From the NCBI GenBank assembly GCA_018340805.1, contig JACMZG010001870.1:45944006-46008005 (forward strand): DNA of 64,000 nt, read 5' to 3'. Position 1 is the stretch's first letter. Each line of letters begins with the position of its first letter. A program made the position numbers and the translations under genes. The DNA comes from Microvelia longipes. Its lineage: Eukaryota > Arthropoda > Insecta > Hemiptera > Veliidae. The notes under the pieces are model-generated. The model was not told the DNA's origin and did no database searches. It saw only the letters and a list, made by a program, of their open reading frames with translations. This document shows, piece by piece, positions 46,691-57,301 of the stretch.

Positions 46691-47624
46691 TTATCAAATA
46701 AATAATGGAACGGTTTTGTTAACATATAGCACGTTCACACACACTTCTAGATCCGCGGATCGTATAGATTACGATCTCTCAATACTGTAATATTAGCTGT
46801 ATGAATCATGCGGAGGGTATCCGATCGCATACGCTAGAACTAGGGAGATGGAATCTAAATGGATCCCCCGATACGCTGTATGTACCAGAGACGATCGTAT
46901 TTAACGGATAACCTTCTCGTCGAACTTTTATTTCACTTCTATATTACTGTTTTTGATCAAATAACTTTTGGAATATTATTTTTTTTTAGTGTAACTTCAT
47001 TATTATGCAAAGAAATCACCAATTAATTAAATATACTTTTTGTTTTAAACTTCCTTATAACCAAAAGTGAACCTTCACTATAAAAGACGCCATGTTTTGG
47101 CGGAATCAGTTATCACGTAATTTCCCTCCATCGACTAAACAAAGACGCTGTAAGAACCGTCACGTTAGTTGACCGTATATTGTATACGTATGCAATACGA
47201 TCGCCTGTTAAATACGCTGTGTGTACGTAGTAATAGTTTTCTTATTTTTGTAATGAGAGTTATTAATTATTTATTATCAAGTATTTAATAATCAAGGATA
47301 GTGATTTAGACATCGAAAATACGCCCCCAAAATTGAAATTGTGGGCCAACAAGGCGATCAATAGAAAAGTACCGGCAAATGTGTATACATTACGTATAAG
47401 ACAATTTATTGCTTTCTTCTAAACAGTTGTTTACTATTACTACACTCGAAAATAAATAACATATGGTATACGACTGGAAATGTTTTTTACCTCGGCCCCT
47501 TTTACTGTTTCGCTTCGCTCGACAGTACAGTTTGTTGCGTCAGTACAAACTACATATATACTGGCAGCTTATATGGGTTTTTTTTTTACTTATTTTATTG
47601 ACTTAGCTGGGTATTTTTCATAGG
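46691..47624. other. Intronic; possible decayed TIR pair
   Basis: CGATACGCTGTATGTAC (46870) and AAATACGCTGTGTGTACG (47211) with nearby CGATCGTAT or ATACGATCG words may be ends of an old element. The relation is too loose to call. Confidence 0.3.
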
Positions 47625-48143
47625 ATAATACTATACATAGAAGGAGCACTACTGATAACACGAAAGGCGGTTCACTGGTGCACTTAAGAAATGCTGCCAC
47701 CCTAACAATATACAATTTTCTAAAAAAAGTTGGCAATACTTCCGGTTGCTGAATTATTATGTTCTATTATTAATTAATGATTGATTATTCATAAAATACT
47801 AATATAAATGTCGGTGCATTATAATATTTAAAGGATTTTAAATTGTAGTTTAACGTATTTATTAAAATTATATTAAAAGTAGTCCTCGTCAACTAAATGT
47901 AGATTCTTGTATTCCGCCACCCGTTTGCCATCTAAGACCGGGTTTGTTAAATACTCAGCAGGTGTTTTAAGTTATAATATTTATTCTTTATGATCTTTCT
48001 TCATTAATAGATATTTATGACAAATATTTAAAATAATGTTTTGTTGGCAGCATTACTTAAGTGCACCAGTCAACCAGCTTTCGTGTTATCAGTGGAATTA
48101 CATTGTGTTTACGGTCCTGTGCTCCTTCTATATATAGTATTAT
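47625..48143 (+). mobile_element. TIR element T1, copy 4 (519 bp)
   Basis: Both ends intact and the same orientation as copy 1. Inner AGTCCTCGTCAACTAAATGT is at about 47880, and the long right TIR carries the extra GGAATTACATTGTGTTTACG block. Confidence 0.9.
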
Positions 48144-48574
48144 TCTAAGGTATTTTAGCCTTTTTTTCTGACTCGGCGGGACGGAACGCGGCTGCGTTTC
48201 TAAATAAGACTGCTGGGTTCCCTGCATCATATCCCCTTAGTGTTCACTTAATATACTAAACCAACCATACTTGGCTGTGTTGCATTTTGTGTTCCATCAA
48301 TATTATTTGATCAGCAAGCTGACACGACTATATTGATTATACAGTTGACACACATAATTGTGTGACGAAACATGTTTTACAAACCTCGGTAATATCAAAT
48401 AATACAGATTACACAGTTGTATAACACAGATCCAATTAGAGTTAAGGATCTTAAGCGAGTACTCTAAGACACTTATTAAACACCATATAGATTTGTTAAA
48501 TATTATATTATCCTAATGTAACATAGTGTTATTAAAGACCAAACCTTTAGGGATGAACTATTTTACTTTATAAG
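48144..48574. other. Intronic, no feature recognised
   Basis: Nothing supported. Confidence 0.5.
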
Positions 48575-48625
48575 GCAAATAGTCCAAGAGCCGGACCTGA
48601 AAAAATGTGACTCATTTTGTACTAC
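48575..48625 (-). repeat. Fragment related to the 12.9 kb foldback flank
   Basis: The complement reads TAGTACAAAATGAGTCACAT then TTCAGGTCCGGCT, matching 12903-12942. Confidence 0.6.
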
Positions 48626-48990
48626 GCGATGCGGCCAGTAGCGCCAAATAGGAGACCGCGATGTGGCCAGAGACGCAAAGTAGGAGACCGTGTACGGCCA
48701 GTGGCGCCAAGTAGGAGACCGTGCTACGGCCAGAGGCGCCAAGTAGGAGACCGTGATACGGCCAGTGGCGCCAAGTAGGAGACCGCGATGCGGCCAGAGA
48801 CGCAAAGTAGGAGACCGTGCTACGGCCAGAGGCGCCAAGTAGGAGACCGTGATACGGCCAGTGGCGCCAAGTAGGAGACCGCGATGCGGCCAGAGACGCA
48901 AAGTAGGAGACCGTGATACGGCCAGTGGCGCCAAGTAGGAGACTGTGATACGGCCAGTGGCACCAAGTAGGAAACCGCAATGCGGCCAGA
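48626..48990. repeat. Minisatellite, 32-bp G/C-rich unit, about 11 copies
   Basis: Units GATACGGCCAGTGGCGCCAA plus GTAGGAGACCGT, with three interspersed variants (GATGCGGCC/GACGCAAAG, GCTACGGCC/GGCGCC, GATACGGCC/GGCGCC). Three minus-strand frames of 78-123 codons are by-products of the unit rotating through frames. It begins about 30 bp from the donor of the next exon. Confidence 0.95.
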
Positions 48991-49022
48991 GGCTGAAAGC
49001 CGCTGTTTTTTAAACATCTTAC

Positions 49023-49179
49023 CTTTCCCAGGAGAGTCTGCGAGGCGTTGAATCATCAGGACTCTGATTGAGTAACCTTGCTAACTTGTGCAAAGCAGGT
49101 GAACTTAGTCTTCCTGACTGACTTAACTTGCTTGACGTTTCCGGAGAACTTAAACGATGAACAACAAGTCTCCCTGGAT
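49023..49179 (-). CDS. Coding exon (157 nt) of the same unidentified protein
   Basis: Minus strand. The acceptor TTTATTTTTTTTAG lies just above 49179 and the donor GTAAGA just below 49023. It enters with 2 nt, completing an Asp codon begun by the exon at 60563-60631, runs 51 open codons and leaves with 2 nt, as required by the exon at 45600. Landmarks: PGRLVVHRLSSPETSSKLSQ, SGRLSSPALHKLARLLNQ, then SPDDSTPRRLSWE. RRLSW fits a basophilic kinase or 14-3-3-type site. Only this frame is open through the exon. It is too short for the usual ORF thresholds, being found from splice signals and phase. Family unknown. Confidence 0.8.
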
Positions 49180-49419
49180 CTAAAAAAAATAAAATAAAAA
49201 TTATCAGATGTCAAAGGAAGGTATTTAATTATGCAAAATACTTTTTTACTGAAGCCGTCAACTACCTTAAAAAATCGTATTCAACCGAAAAAGATTTAAA
49301 CATTTTCATCCAATCTGAGTATAAATTGATTAACCTATTATTAAAATTAAAACAAATTTGAAACGCCTTTGGTTTTTTTCTCCTCCTATTGTCCAATGTC
49401 TAACGTGTCCACCGCACAG
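49180..49419. other. Intronic, no feature recognised
   Basis: AT-rich intron immediately upstream of the preceding exon. Confidence 0.5.
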
Positions 49420-49672
49420 GATCAGGAATAAAATGGATCCTTTGTTTCCCTTTGTATAAAAGAGAACTTATACTTATATTCATTGAACTTCTTCAGAATC
49501 AGCCGTACTCTCATTTAGAGGAGAAGGTGACATCAGAATGTCCGCTACATAACGTGAAATTTAAGTGAACTGGCTGATATTTGAACCTGGCCTGTTTTTA
49601 ACTATCTCCGTATGACCACATGAAGATCTGACGCTCTAACATACTGAGCTGTCTGTGAGCCCTTCGTAATGG
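49420..49672 (-). mobile_element. tRNA-like SINE (second family)
   Basis: On the minus strand ACAGCTCAGTATGTTAGAGC at about 49657-49638 is a full tRNA D-arm/A-box, and GGCCAGGTTCAAATATC near 49590-49574 is a B-box. The distance fits a tRNA with a slightly expanded variable region. Sequence to about 49420 may be the SINE body. It lacks acceptor-stem pairing, so not a functional tRNA. Confidence 0.6.
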
Positions 49673-50139
49673 TGTAAATAACGCATATTTAACCATTTAA
49701 GAAAATCAACTAAAACAGCTTCTTTGCGATACTAATTAAAAGTGAAGAAAAACTTTAATTAATATTTTTTCATTAAGCATGTATGGATTGATAAAATAAA
49801 TCACTTTCGAGTACATAACGCTTATCGAATATTAATTCCATTTGATGTTTCTTTTACAATTAATCGATTTCAATTAATAATTTTCAAATTTAAACATTTT
49901 GTCCTGAATTTGAAATTATTAAATATTTTTTTTTTTACAAAAATGAAATCGCTATTAAAGAAGTAATTAAAAATTAATAAGCTTTTCCGAAAGGGCGATA
50001 GGGCTGAATTATTAAAATACCTCTTTGACATTAATTATTATTTGAAGTAATTTATTTAAAATTTATATAAGTTCTTTATCAAAGAGAAAGAATGATTTTT
50101 GTTAATTTTACGTAATTATGAGTAATTATATTTTTTCTT
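49673..50139. other. Intronic, no feature recognised
   Basis: AT-rich. Confidence 0.5.
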
Positions 50140-50144
50140 TTTGC

Positions 50145-50250
50145 TTTTCCTAATTCATACGTAGGTATATAGGAAAAGTGTTGTTTGCAAACAAATCCGA
50201 AACCAAGATATCACCTGAATTATGTTTTTCAGGTGTTTTTAAGGACTTCT
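50145..50250 (-). repeat. Family E repeat, partial
   Basis: CATACGTAGGTATATAGGAA, TTTGCAAACAAATCCGAAAC and TTCAGGTGTTTTTAAGGACT are the reverse complement of an E 3' end. Confidence 0.7.
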
Positions 50251-50352
50251 AAGTACATTTCAGCGAAAGTTCCTCAACATCCCCCCCTCCTAAGATTGGT
50301 TTTGCCTACACCCCCCCCCCCCCTTCTCAACCACAAGTTTGGCAGGCTATAT

Positions 50353-51147
50353 TATTCGCGATTCAAAGTCCGTAGCAGCGCCACCGTCGCTGATAAGAAA
50401 TTGATAACGAAAGGGTGATCGTTATTAAAGTCCTTATGGGAGTTTTTTGGTTTTTCTTATTTGTGTCGATTATTTCTTTAAATTTTTTATCAAAGTGCTT
50501 TATTTTAACTAATTTTAGGGTTTATAAACTCAGTAGAATCACAATTTCATTGAAAAATAGCGTTTTAATGGGTTGTCACGAGTATTTAAATTGAGTGATA
50601 AGAAGATGAAGATCATAATATAGTGTTTTATTTATTTATTGTTAATTGATGTTACTTTTAAATAATTTTAGTTTGCACAAACACACAAAATTACCATTTA
50701 ATTGCATTAAATTGTTTAAATTAGTTGTAACAGGTATTTAAATTAACTGATAATAAGCCGATTTTATTTTACGCACTAAAATAATTAATAACTCAATAAA
50801 TTCACTTTTTGTAAATGGTTGTTTAAATTATCCGTTTAGGTTTTATTATTTCTGGGTTAAATTGGACGAATCAAAGTCTGTAGTGATAAGAGCCTGATTC
50901 TATATTTAAAATCCTGGAATTATCGAAATATTTATCTATGAAATATTTGCAATTTTTTTTAGCACCGATGGTCGTTCTAATAATTTTCATCACATTTATC
51001 ACAAATTAACAAACAATAAATAAATAAAAGAAGAATTTTTATCGTCTCCCATGCTAATCCTATGATTAAACAATTTTTGATCACCCTTTCGTTTTCCCGC
51101 CATTGGTATTGCCAACCTTACAACTATCTCTTTGAATCGCGAATAAG
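50353..51147. mobile_element. Candidate TIR element, about 795 bp
   Basis: ATTCGCGATTCAAAG with CGAAAGGGTGATC on the left is inverted on the right (GATCACCCTTTCG, then CTTTGAATCGCGAAT). The 40-50 bp between the two words in each arm differ, so the ends may be composite. The 149-codon frame at 51081-51530 overlaps the right arm and has no recognised domain. Confidence 0.5.
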
Positions 51148-51624
51148 ATGTTGATGGTTGCTCTACTAACCTTGATCCATTGATATTTCCGACCAGTTAT
51201 CTTTTCTAATTTGAAAATCTCTATATAACCAATATAGTTCGACTTTGTGCAAAACTCCGGTGGAAGAAATAGCAAGTAATATAAATAATAACAATCACAA
51301 CTGGTGACAAATAGAATAAATATTGTATTCTCAGTCCGAATCTGATGAATTTCGTTATTTTCAAAAAACTTCCGGATAAATGCAGAACCATCTTCTAATT
51401 TTAAACTATAGTCAGGACAAGGATTAAAAAAAGAAAAAAAATATTGCCTAAATGTAGAGTACCAACTTAAAAACTTAATCTTCACTTTTAGCTGATAATG
51501 CAAACATCCATAGTTGATATAAATCATCAATAATAGGTCGTGGTGGCCGCTTTGCAGCCAATAGCTTTTGTCTATATTAGTCTGACATATTAATAAAATA
51601 TGTAAGTAAAATTTTTCACAATAT
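51148..51624. other. No gene supported
   Basis: The minus-strand 149-codon frame (51081-51530) covers most of this. It is Tyr/Phe/Lys-rich, without family resemblance or splice context. Confidence 0.4.
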
Positions 51625-51801
51625 TATAGTATAGCACACGGTTTAAATCAGTTGACAGCGTGGGAAAAAAGTGTTAAGGAACCAATGAGGTTATCCGATA
51701 TGAAATTGCCGGCGTGGTTTAATATCTAGGAGTAACCTCATTGGCTCCCTCCCATTATTTTCTCCCGCTGTCAACATATTTTAACCGTGTGTCATACTAT
51801 A
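51625..51801. mobile_element. MITE, 177 bp, T2 family
   Basis: TIRs TATAGTATAGCACACGG and the complement of CCGTGTGTCATACTATA, continued by (C/A)AGTTGACAGCG. An inner foldback pairs CCAATGAGGTTA with TAACCTCATTGG. The TIR matches the 2.37 kb element at 57549-59916. Confidence 0.75.
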
Positions 51802-52045
51802 GAGAATTTTAATATTTATTTGTCGATAAACGTGGTTTGCTCAAATAAAGTTTTATATTGTCAAACGATAAACTCGGAGTTAATAGTAAGAATACATTTT
51901 ATTTTTGTGAATGCTATTAACATACATATTTTTATGTATGTAAACGTATTTTTAATTTCAGCTCAATCAAATTAATTGTATGGTTTTGTTGATTTTTACT
52001 TTAATTTTTCCAGGTAAGATGATAAATTTGTAAAAGATAAATACG

Positions 52046-52089
<44 letters not shown>

Positions 52090-52261
52090 TATATAATATA
52101 TTGTAAGATGCAAGACATGAATAGTTGCCACAAGTTCAGGCTCAGTCGGTGTCCTGATGAGTTAGATATAACGAAACAGAGTGGGACATGACATTATGTC
52201 GAACCATCAATGAAGACAAATTTTGAATTATATAGTGTTAACTAGTATGTAATAAGTATAC
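51802..52261. other. Intronic, with a (TA)n tract
   Basis: (TA)n at 52049-52104, otherwise AT-rich. Confidence 0.6.
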
Positions 52262-52500
52262 AAAAGTATACAGCAGTAGACTGATTTTTGTTCAAAGTTT
52301 TAACTATCTAGCATGAACACTTTAGTAGCTACGATGATAACAGATATACACACACTCTACGACACACGCACACACACACATACAGGCAGACAACATTGCG
52401 AAAACCACTCTGGAGGTCTTTTTAAACACCTAATACTTATAATTCCGGTGACATCTCGGTTTCGGATTTTTTCAAACACAATACTTTTCCTATATACCAA
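52262..52500 (+). repeat. Family E repeat
   Basis: CAGTAGACTGATTTTTGTTC, TAACTATCTAGCATGAACAC, the CA tract, CCACTCTGGAGGTCTTT, GTGACATCTCGGTTTCGG and TTCCTATATACC in order. Confidence 0.85.
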
Positions 52501-53256
52501 ATATGACCAAATATTTCCTATATACGGTTCAAATGACGAAAAAATTATAAATATTTTATTTCAAAATAAAATAATAAAAAGTTAGATAAAATGAAACGAA
52601 ACGGGAGAAGTTAAAACGAAACTAAAACAGAATTCGAAGTTGAATGGAGACTACTTAATAGACGGAAACTCCGTTGCCGCAAACGACAATCCCTACCGCT
52701 AATTTCCTTTGGATCGAATTCTTGTTAAAAGCTCCCAAGTTTGGAGTGAAGATACCGGGGGGTTTTCCTCTGAATTATTCAGTGAAATCTTAATTATTAA
52801 TTTTTTAATTTTCTTTTACTTTGAAACGGTAGTTTTATTGGTTTTCTTAGAGGAAGTATTCAAATTTAGGTATCATTACTTTATCCTTTCGAGTTCTTTC
52901 ATTGTACATTTATGTAAAGGGTTTCTGCTGGGATTATGTACACCCTGTTAAACTTGAACGCAGACTGGCCAGTCATCTCATTAGACCTTTAGTAAGATAA
53001 TATGTTAGACAGTTTTGATAAAACACTGTTTACTAAAAGAAAATTAGTTAACTGATTGCAATAAAACAAATTTGGTGAACAGATTGTAAACAGAAAAAAA
53101 CACACCTTTACATTGAAAAAACATCAAAATAAATTTAGTAAACACGTAGTAGTAAAAACAACTTAAGTAAACAGATTGTTAACAGGAAAATAAATTTAGT
53201 GAACAGATAACAGTAAAATTAACTTTACCCACGACTTGAGTTGTAAATCAAATTTT
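52501..53256. other. No gene supported
   Basis: An 80-codon plus-strand frame (52709-52951) lacks any domain. 53040-53215 holds loose TTTAGTGAACAGATTGTAA units. Confidence 0.45.
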
Positions 53257-53306
53257 CATATGAAGCGACCAGGCCCCGTAAACGGGGCCAGGTCGCCGTT
53301 TCATAT
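53257..53306. repeat. Strong G/C-rich hairpin
   Basis: GCGACCAGGCCCCGT, AA, then ACGGGGCCAGGTCGC, with TATGAA/TTCATA extending the stem. It is isolated in AT-rich DNA. Confidence 0.8.
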
Positions 53307-53374
53307 AAGTTTCATATATAAGTATTGTCAGCATCAGTTTTAATTTTTATCAAGTGACTTGCATACCTTTTTAT

Positions 53375-53693
53375 GTATACGTACAATAATAAATACGTTT
53401 TTATTGTATACGTACAATAAATAAATACGTTTTTATTGTATACGTACAATAAATAAATACGTTTTTATTGTATACGTACAATAAATAAATACGTTTTTAT
53501 TGTATACGTACAATAAATAAATACGTTTTTATTGTATACGTACAATAAATAAATACGTTTTTATTGTATACGTACAAAAATACGTTTTTATTGTATACGT
53601 AATAAATAAAATACGTTTTTATTGTAAACGTACAAAAAATAAATACGTTTTTATTGTATACGTACAATAAATAAATACGTTTTCATTGTACAC
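53375..53693. repeat. Minisatellite, 32-bp unit, about 10 copies
   Basis: Units GTATACGTACAATAAATAAA plus TACGTTTTTATT. TACGTA and ATAAATAC/TTTTTATT words make units partly self-complementary. Expanded inside the composite repeat. Confidence 0.95.
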
Positions 53694-53810
53694 GAGCGGG
53701 AAATAATCTAATTTAGTTTTATTACGGTGCAAGAGTATACCTTGACGCAATAAATACGTACAGCAAGTTTCGTTTTATTAGGACAAGTACATCCATGATT
53801 TTCGTTAGAT

Positions 53811-53872
53811 CATAAAAGTTAAGCAGCATCGAGCGTGTTCAGAGCCTTGATGGGTGATTGTCGTGATTGAAA
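53811..53872 (+). ncRNA. 5S rRNA-derived module
   Basis: TAGATCATAAAAGTTAAGCA, GCATCGAGCGTGTTCAGAGC and CTTGATGGGTGA follow 5S rRNA as at 175-232. Confidence 0.7.
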
Positions 53873-54115
53873 CGGATGTATACACTATATGAAACTGGTA
53901 GTTCTAATATAGGAATACCACCCACACATACAGACAGACAACTGGGTGGAAATCATCCAGGAGTATTTTTTTTTTCGGAAGGTCAAAAAAATGGAAAAGC
54001 TGATGCCGCTGGGGTGTGAGGACTGACAGGCATTCCACTACCACCACATCTACCGGAAAATTTTGTTTAATTCCTAGCTCTGAATTTTTAGTAATCACAT
54101 TATAAAAATAAAAAA

Positions 54116-54340
54116 TAATAAAATGCTCGTTTTAGGGCTATTCGGCTCATCAGAGTATTCACCCTGCGGGAACACCCCTCAGGTGGTATGCATCTACTAT
54201 CCTCTAAGAATTAATTAAAGTTGGCGAAATATTTTAAGTACAAATACTATTCATATAATCTTAGAGCATAGCCCGGGCTGCGAACCCCGGACCTCCGGTG
54301 CCGTAATCGAGTGCCTATACGATTACGGTCACGGAGGCAG
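54116..54340 (-). mobile_element. tRNA-derived SINE, copy 2, inside a composite repeat
   Basis: The minus-strand head at 54335-54271 (GTATAGGCACTCGATTACGG, GGTCCGGGGTTCGCAGCCCG) and the body to GCCCTAAAACGAGCATTTTA match copy 1 at 21440-21664. E sequence occurs on both sides (53930 and 54345), so it inserted into that repeat. Confidence 0.85.
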
Positions 54341-54429
54341 ATAAAACGCCTCAAACGGAAAATTTTGTTTAAATCCCAGTTCGGAATTTTTAGTGTGAAC
54401 ACATAATACTTTCACCAAATACTTACGGT

Positions 54430-54919
54430 AAGTTAAAATAATAATATAGTGAAAACAATTTATGAGACAGTATACCTTACATATTTCGTAATAGGTACGC
54501 TAAACCCACAAAACTTATTTCTACAACTTGTCTTATAAAATGTTAACGAGCAGATATATTGCTTGAGTAAGTTAACGACTTAGGACTTACTTAATATAAA
54601 ATCAATAAAGTTCCACTCAACTTTGCAACAACCTCATTCATTAGTCGAGACAAAACTTTTGACAAAAACCGAAATATTATTTTATCCGCAAAACTAAACC
54701 TGGTTATCTCATTAAAACTATTCAAAACAAAAACAGAACTTGGTTTTAATGCCTGAGGTTCAACTTGCTGATTTATCACGATCCTATGTAAATACAGGTA
54801 ATTATTCAAATTTATTCTAAAAGAGTTTGAAAGTGAAGAAATCTTTAGGTGTATTTGAATAGATAAAATAAAGGAGGCACTAATTCTTGGTAGACATTAA
54901 GTCATGGTAGCTCAGTAGT
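54430..54919. other. No feature recognised
   Basis: The 72-codon minus-strand frame is unsupported. GGTAGCTCAGTAGTGAGC at 54908-54925 resembles a tRNA A-box. Confidence 0.4.
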
Positions 54920-54929
54920 GAGCAATATA

Positions 54930-55634
54930 ACTTACTCGTAAAGTGATGTAGAAATTCATACAGTAGGGCGCGGGACACAGTGGTCTAACTCCCCCGAAAT
55001 TAGCTGCTTTAGATGGACCTGCCCTAAGTTCACCCTTTCTCCGCTAGTGGCAGGTCGGTTCACCTTGTATCCCATATATAAATAATTATTTCTTCAATTC
55101 CAAGATTAAAATTATTTAAAAGGGTCTTTAACAATGTTAAATTGTATTAATTATTTTAAAGGTATAATTTCATAAACGCTTTTATAAAATATAAACGCTG
55201 TGTTAATTTTAAGTAGACCTGATATCGTGATAACCATGATTTGTAGACAAACATCAAAAATATTTGTAAAAAAACATCAAACCGGGAAATTATAAATTTA
55301 ATTTACGTCTTCGTTGTCTCATTATAACACACCTTTCGTAACACACGTTATCCTATTTTCTAAAAAATATCTTATAAGTACTAAAAAATAAAAAGTCAAT
55401 GAATAAGATAAAATCGTCTTGTTTACATTTTTATAACCATAAATAGAAGTATCGATTTAAAACTGATAACAATAGTGATAAGGTACAAGGTGAAACTAGC
55501 ACTCGGTGCGGTAGTTGATGCAACTAATCCTGTTTTTTTCGGAACCACCTAAAACCAGGAGTTAGACCACTGTGTCCCGCCCCGACCCCTACTGTATGAA
55601 TTTCTACATCACTTTACTTACTCGTGTTACGAGT
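54930..55634. mobile_element. TIR element of about 700 bp
   Basis: The left end TTACTCGTAAAGTGATGTAG, AAATTCATACAGTAGGG and GCGGGACACAGTGGTCTAAC-like sequence is inverted at the right (GTTAGACCACTGTGTCCCGC, CTACTGTATGAATTTCTACA). TIR of about 75 bp; no transposase. An A-box-like word precedes it and a B-box-like GGTCGGTTCACC lies at 55052, so a SINE may be involved. Confidence 0.7.
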
Positions 55635-55887
55635 TTCAAAAATAGGGATTCACAACAACTTTTGAGTTTCTAGAAAAACTCATTAAGTTTATCTATATGT
55701 TATAAAATTTATTCCGGTTGGAGATTTGGTCGTATTAACTCTGGACACTGAACAGGCTTTATTCAACTAATAGCCTTAAAATGCATCGAAAACTACAGAA
55801 TATTTATACTAGTAGAATGAGCGTGAATAGAGTCCATCATAAATAATAAAAGAAAAGAAGTCTCTCCACAAAACAAAACTTTATTGG

Positions 55888-55927
55888 CAAAGCGTTTTCA
55901 ACTTAACTAGAGGCCATCATCAGTGCA
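55888..55927 (-). ncRNA. Hammerhead motif, left arm
   Basis: Minus strand: GCA, CTGATGA (55923-55917), stem II GGCCT facing AAGTT with one mismatch, GAAA (55899-55896). Stem III AACGCT is weakened. It reads in the sense direction of the host gene. Confidence 0.65.
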
Positions 55928-56323
55928 AAACCTAACAAACAAGTTACAATAGAATAAATAAAGCGAAAAAATAATAATACAATAAATAAAAATAAATAAA
56001 TATAAACATAAATAAAGCATAATGAATAAAATACATTGGAAATAAAATATGTACGTAAACATAAATAAAAAATAAATAATAACGAAATCAAATAATGAAT
56101 CAAATAAAATTATAAATGAAAAAAAAAATTACCGTTGAGAATTACCGTTATTTGATTTCGTTATTATTTATTTATTTTTTTATTTTATGTTTACGTAATA
56201 TTTTATCTCCAATGTATTTTATTCATTATGCTTTATTATGTTTATATTTATTTATTTAGTTTTATTTATTGTATTTTTATTTTTTCGCTTTATTTATTTT
56301 ATTGTAACTTGCTTGTTAGGTTC

Positions 56324-56365
56324 TGCACTGATGATGGCCTCTAGTTAGGTTGAAAGCGCTTTGCT
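56324..56365 (+). ncRNA. Hammerhead motif, right arm
   Basis: Stem I GCA (56325-56327), CTGATGA (56328-56334), stem II GGCCT/AGGTT, GAAA (56352-56355). Stem III is A-U, G-C with CG loop, T361 is the cleavage position, and TGC (56362-56364) closes stem I. Confidence 0.75.
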
Positions 56366-56449
56366 AATAAAGTTTTGTTTTGTGGAGTGCCTTCCTTTCT
56401 TTTATTAATTACAGAATATTTGTTTTATTATTAGTATTGTTTTTTAGCG

Positions 56450-56730
56450 AATTTTCAAAGGCAAAAATGTGCCTATGAGGTTAAGGTCATGAAAGGGGGG
56501 GGGGGGGGTGTGGATTTATGGAAGGAGGGACTCACCGATCAAAAACTTACGAGATATTTTTCCTAGACGTGTCCATGGTACACGATATCTATCGTACGCT
56601 TTATCAGATTGAACTGAAACTAGGCACAAAAATCAACCTTATTCTTATTAATGTCCTGATCCCAATTGTCTATTATAAGACGACATTACTCCTACAGTAA
56701 TGACAAAGCAAAAATGTTTAAAAAATCACA
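56450..56730 (+). repeat. Family G repeat, copy 2
   Basis: Matches 10530-10850 in order. A 13-nt G run at about 56497 replaces part of the GGAAGGGGGA segment. Confidence 0.65.
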
Positions 56731-56748
56731 AAAAAGGCCGAAGGCCTC

Positions 56749-57301
56749 TAAAACAACATTGGTTGTCGGGGAGGAACCGAAATGACTGAATGACAGATAA
56801 GATGACAGCCTAAATTGATAGACAAGTAATAAAACAGCAGACAGAATTGACAGACTAAAATTTCATTATTCAAAAATTTAATTAATTAATCAGTGTTCAT
56901 TTTAAAGATCAAAAGAAAACTCTTGTGTTTAATTAGTATTAGTAGTTTAACACAGAGACTTCGATGATGATTTTTTCTTTGTTTACAATGATAACATGGC
57001 TTATCTAGTAAACATCGTTTAGGAGAGCAATTTAGTTTTAGACAAATAAAGCAGAGACCCTTAAGTTTTTGTTTCCGTAATTCTAGAGTATTGTAAATGT
57101 GACATTCATCACTCCAATGTTATGAACTGCAAAATATGTAACGTATTGTTGTTACACTATTGGTTAATGCATCAGCTGTATTAAAACATTTGTTTCGATA
57201 ATTATTTGTCTGCTGTTTTATTACTTGTCAGTCAATTTAGGCTGTCTTCTTTTCTGTCATTCAGTCATTTCGGGTTCCTTTCCGACAATGGTTTTGTTTT
57301 A
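56749..57301. mobile_element. TIR element, 553 bp, about 100-bp TIRs
   Basis: Left AACAACATTGGTTGTCGG, GGAACCGAAATGACTGAATG and TTGATAGACAAGTAATAAAA are inverted at the right (TTTTATTACTTGTCAGTCAA, CATTCAGTCATTTCGG, CCGACAATGGTTTTG). No transposase; duplication not resolved. Confidence 0.75.

Larger units (their letters stand above)
53310..53960 (+). mobile_element. Composite 5S-derived repeat, copy 4
   Basis: A leading module (CAGCATCAGTTTTAATTTTT, 53330) is followed by a minisatellite (53375-53693), AGCAAGTTTCGTTTTATTAG, a 5S-like module (53811-53872), GAAACGGATGTATACACTAT and the E-type CAGACAGACAACTGGGTG. The E part resumes at about 54345 after a SINE. Confidence 0.75.
55806..56409. mobile_element. 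Inverted-pair hammerhead retroelement, locus 6
   Basis: 604 bp bounded by the 12-bp direct repeat TACAGAATATTT (55794-55805 and 56410-56421). Two arms of about 250 bp lie tail to tail around 56100-56145. The left end is longer and carries AATGAGCGTGAATAGAGTCC, the family's 3' extension. Arms are 90%-level similar by eye. Confidence 0.85.

Noticed and set aside
48563..49056. Three minus-strand frames of 78-123 codons (ATGRITVSYLAPLAV repeats)
   Set aside because: Products of a 32-bp array that rotates through frames; the real exon lies beside it and uses a different frame.
49574..49660. Possible functional tRNA gene on the minus strand
   Set aside because: A- and B-boxes are present but the acceptor stem and anticodon arm do not fold properly; called a SINE.
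51081..51530. 149-codon minus-strand frame, the longest in the window
   Set aside because: No recognisable domain, no splice signals, overlaps the right arm of a TIR-like element; AT-rich residue composition.
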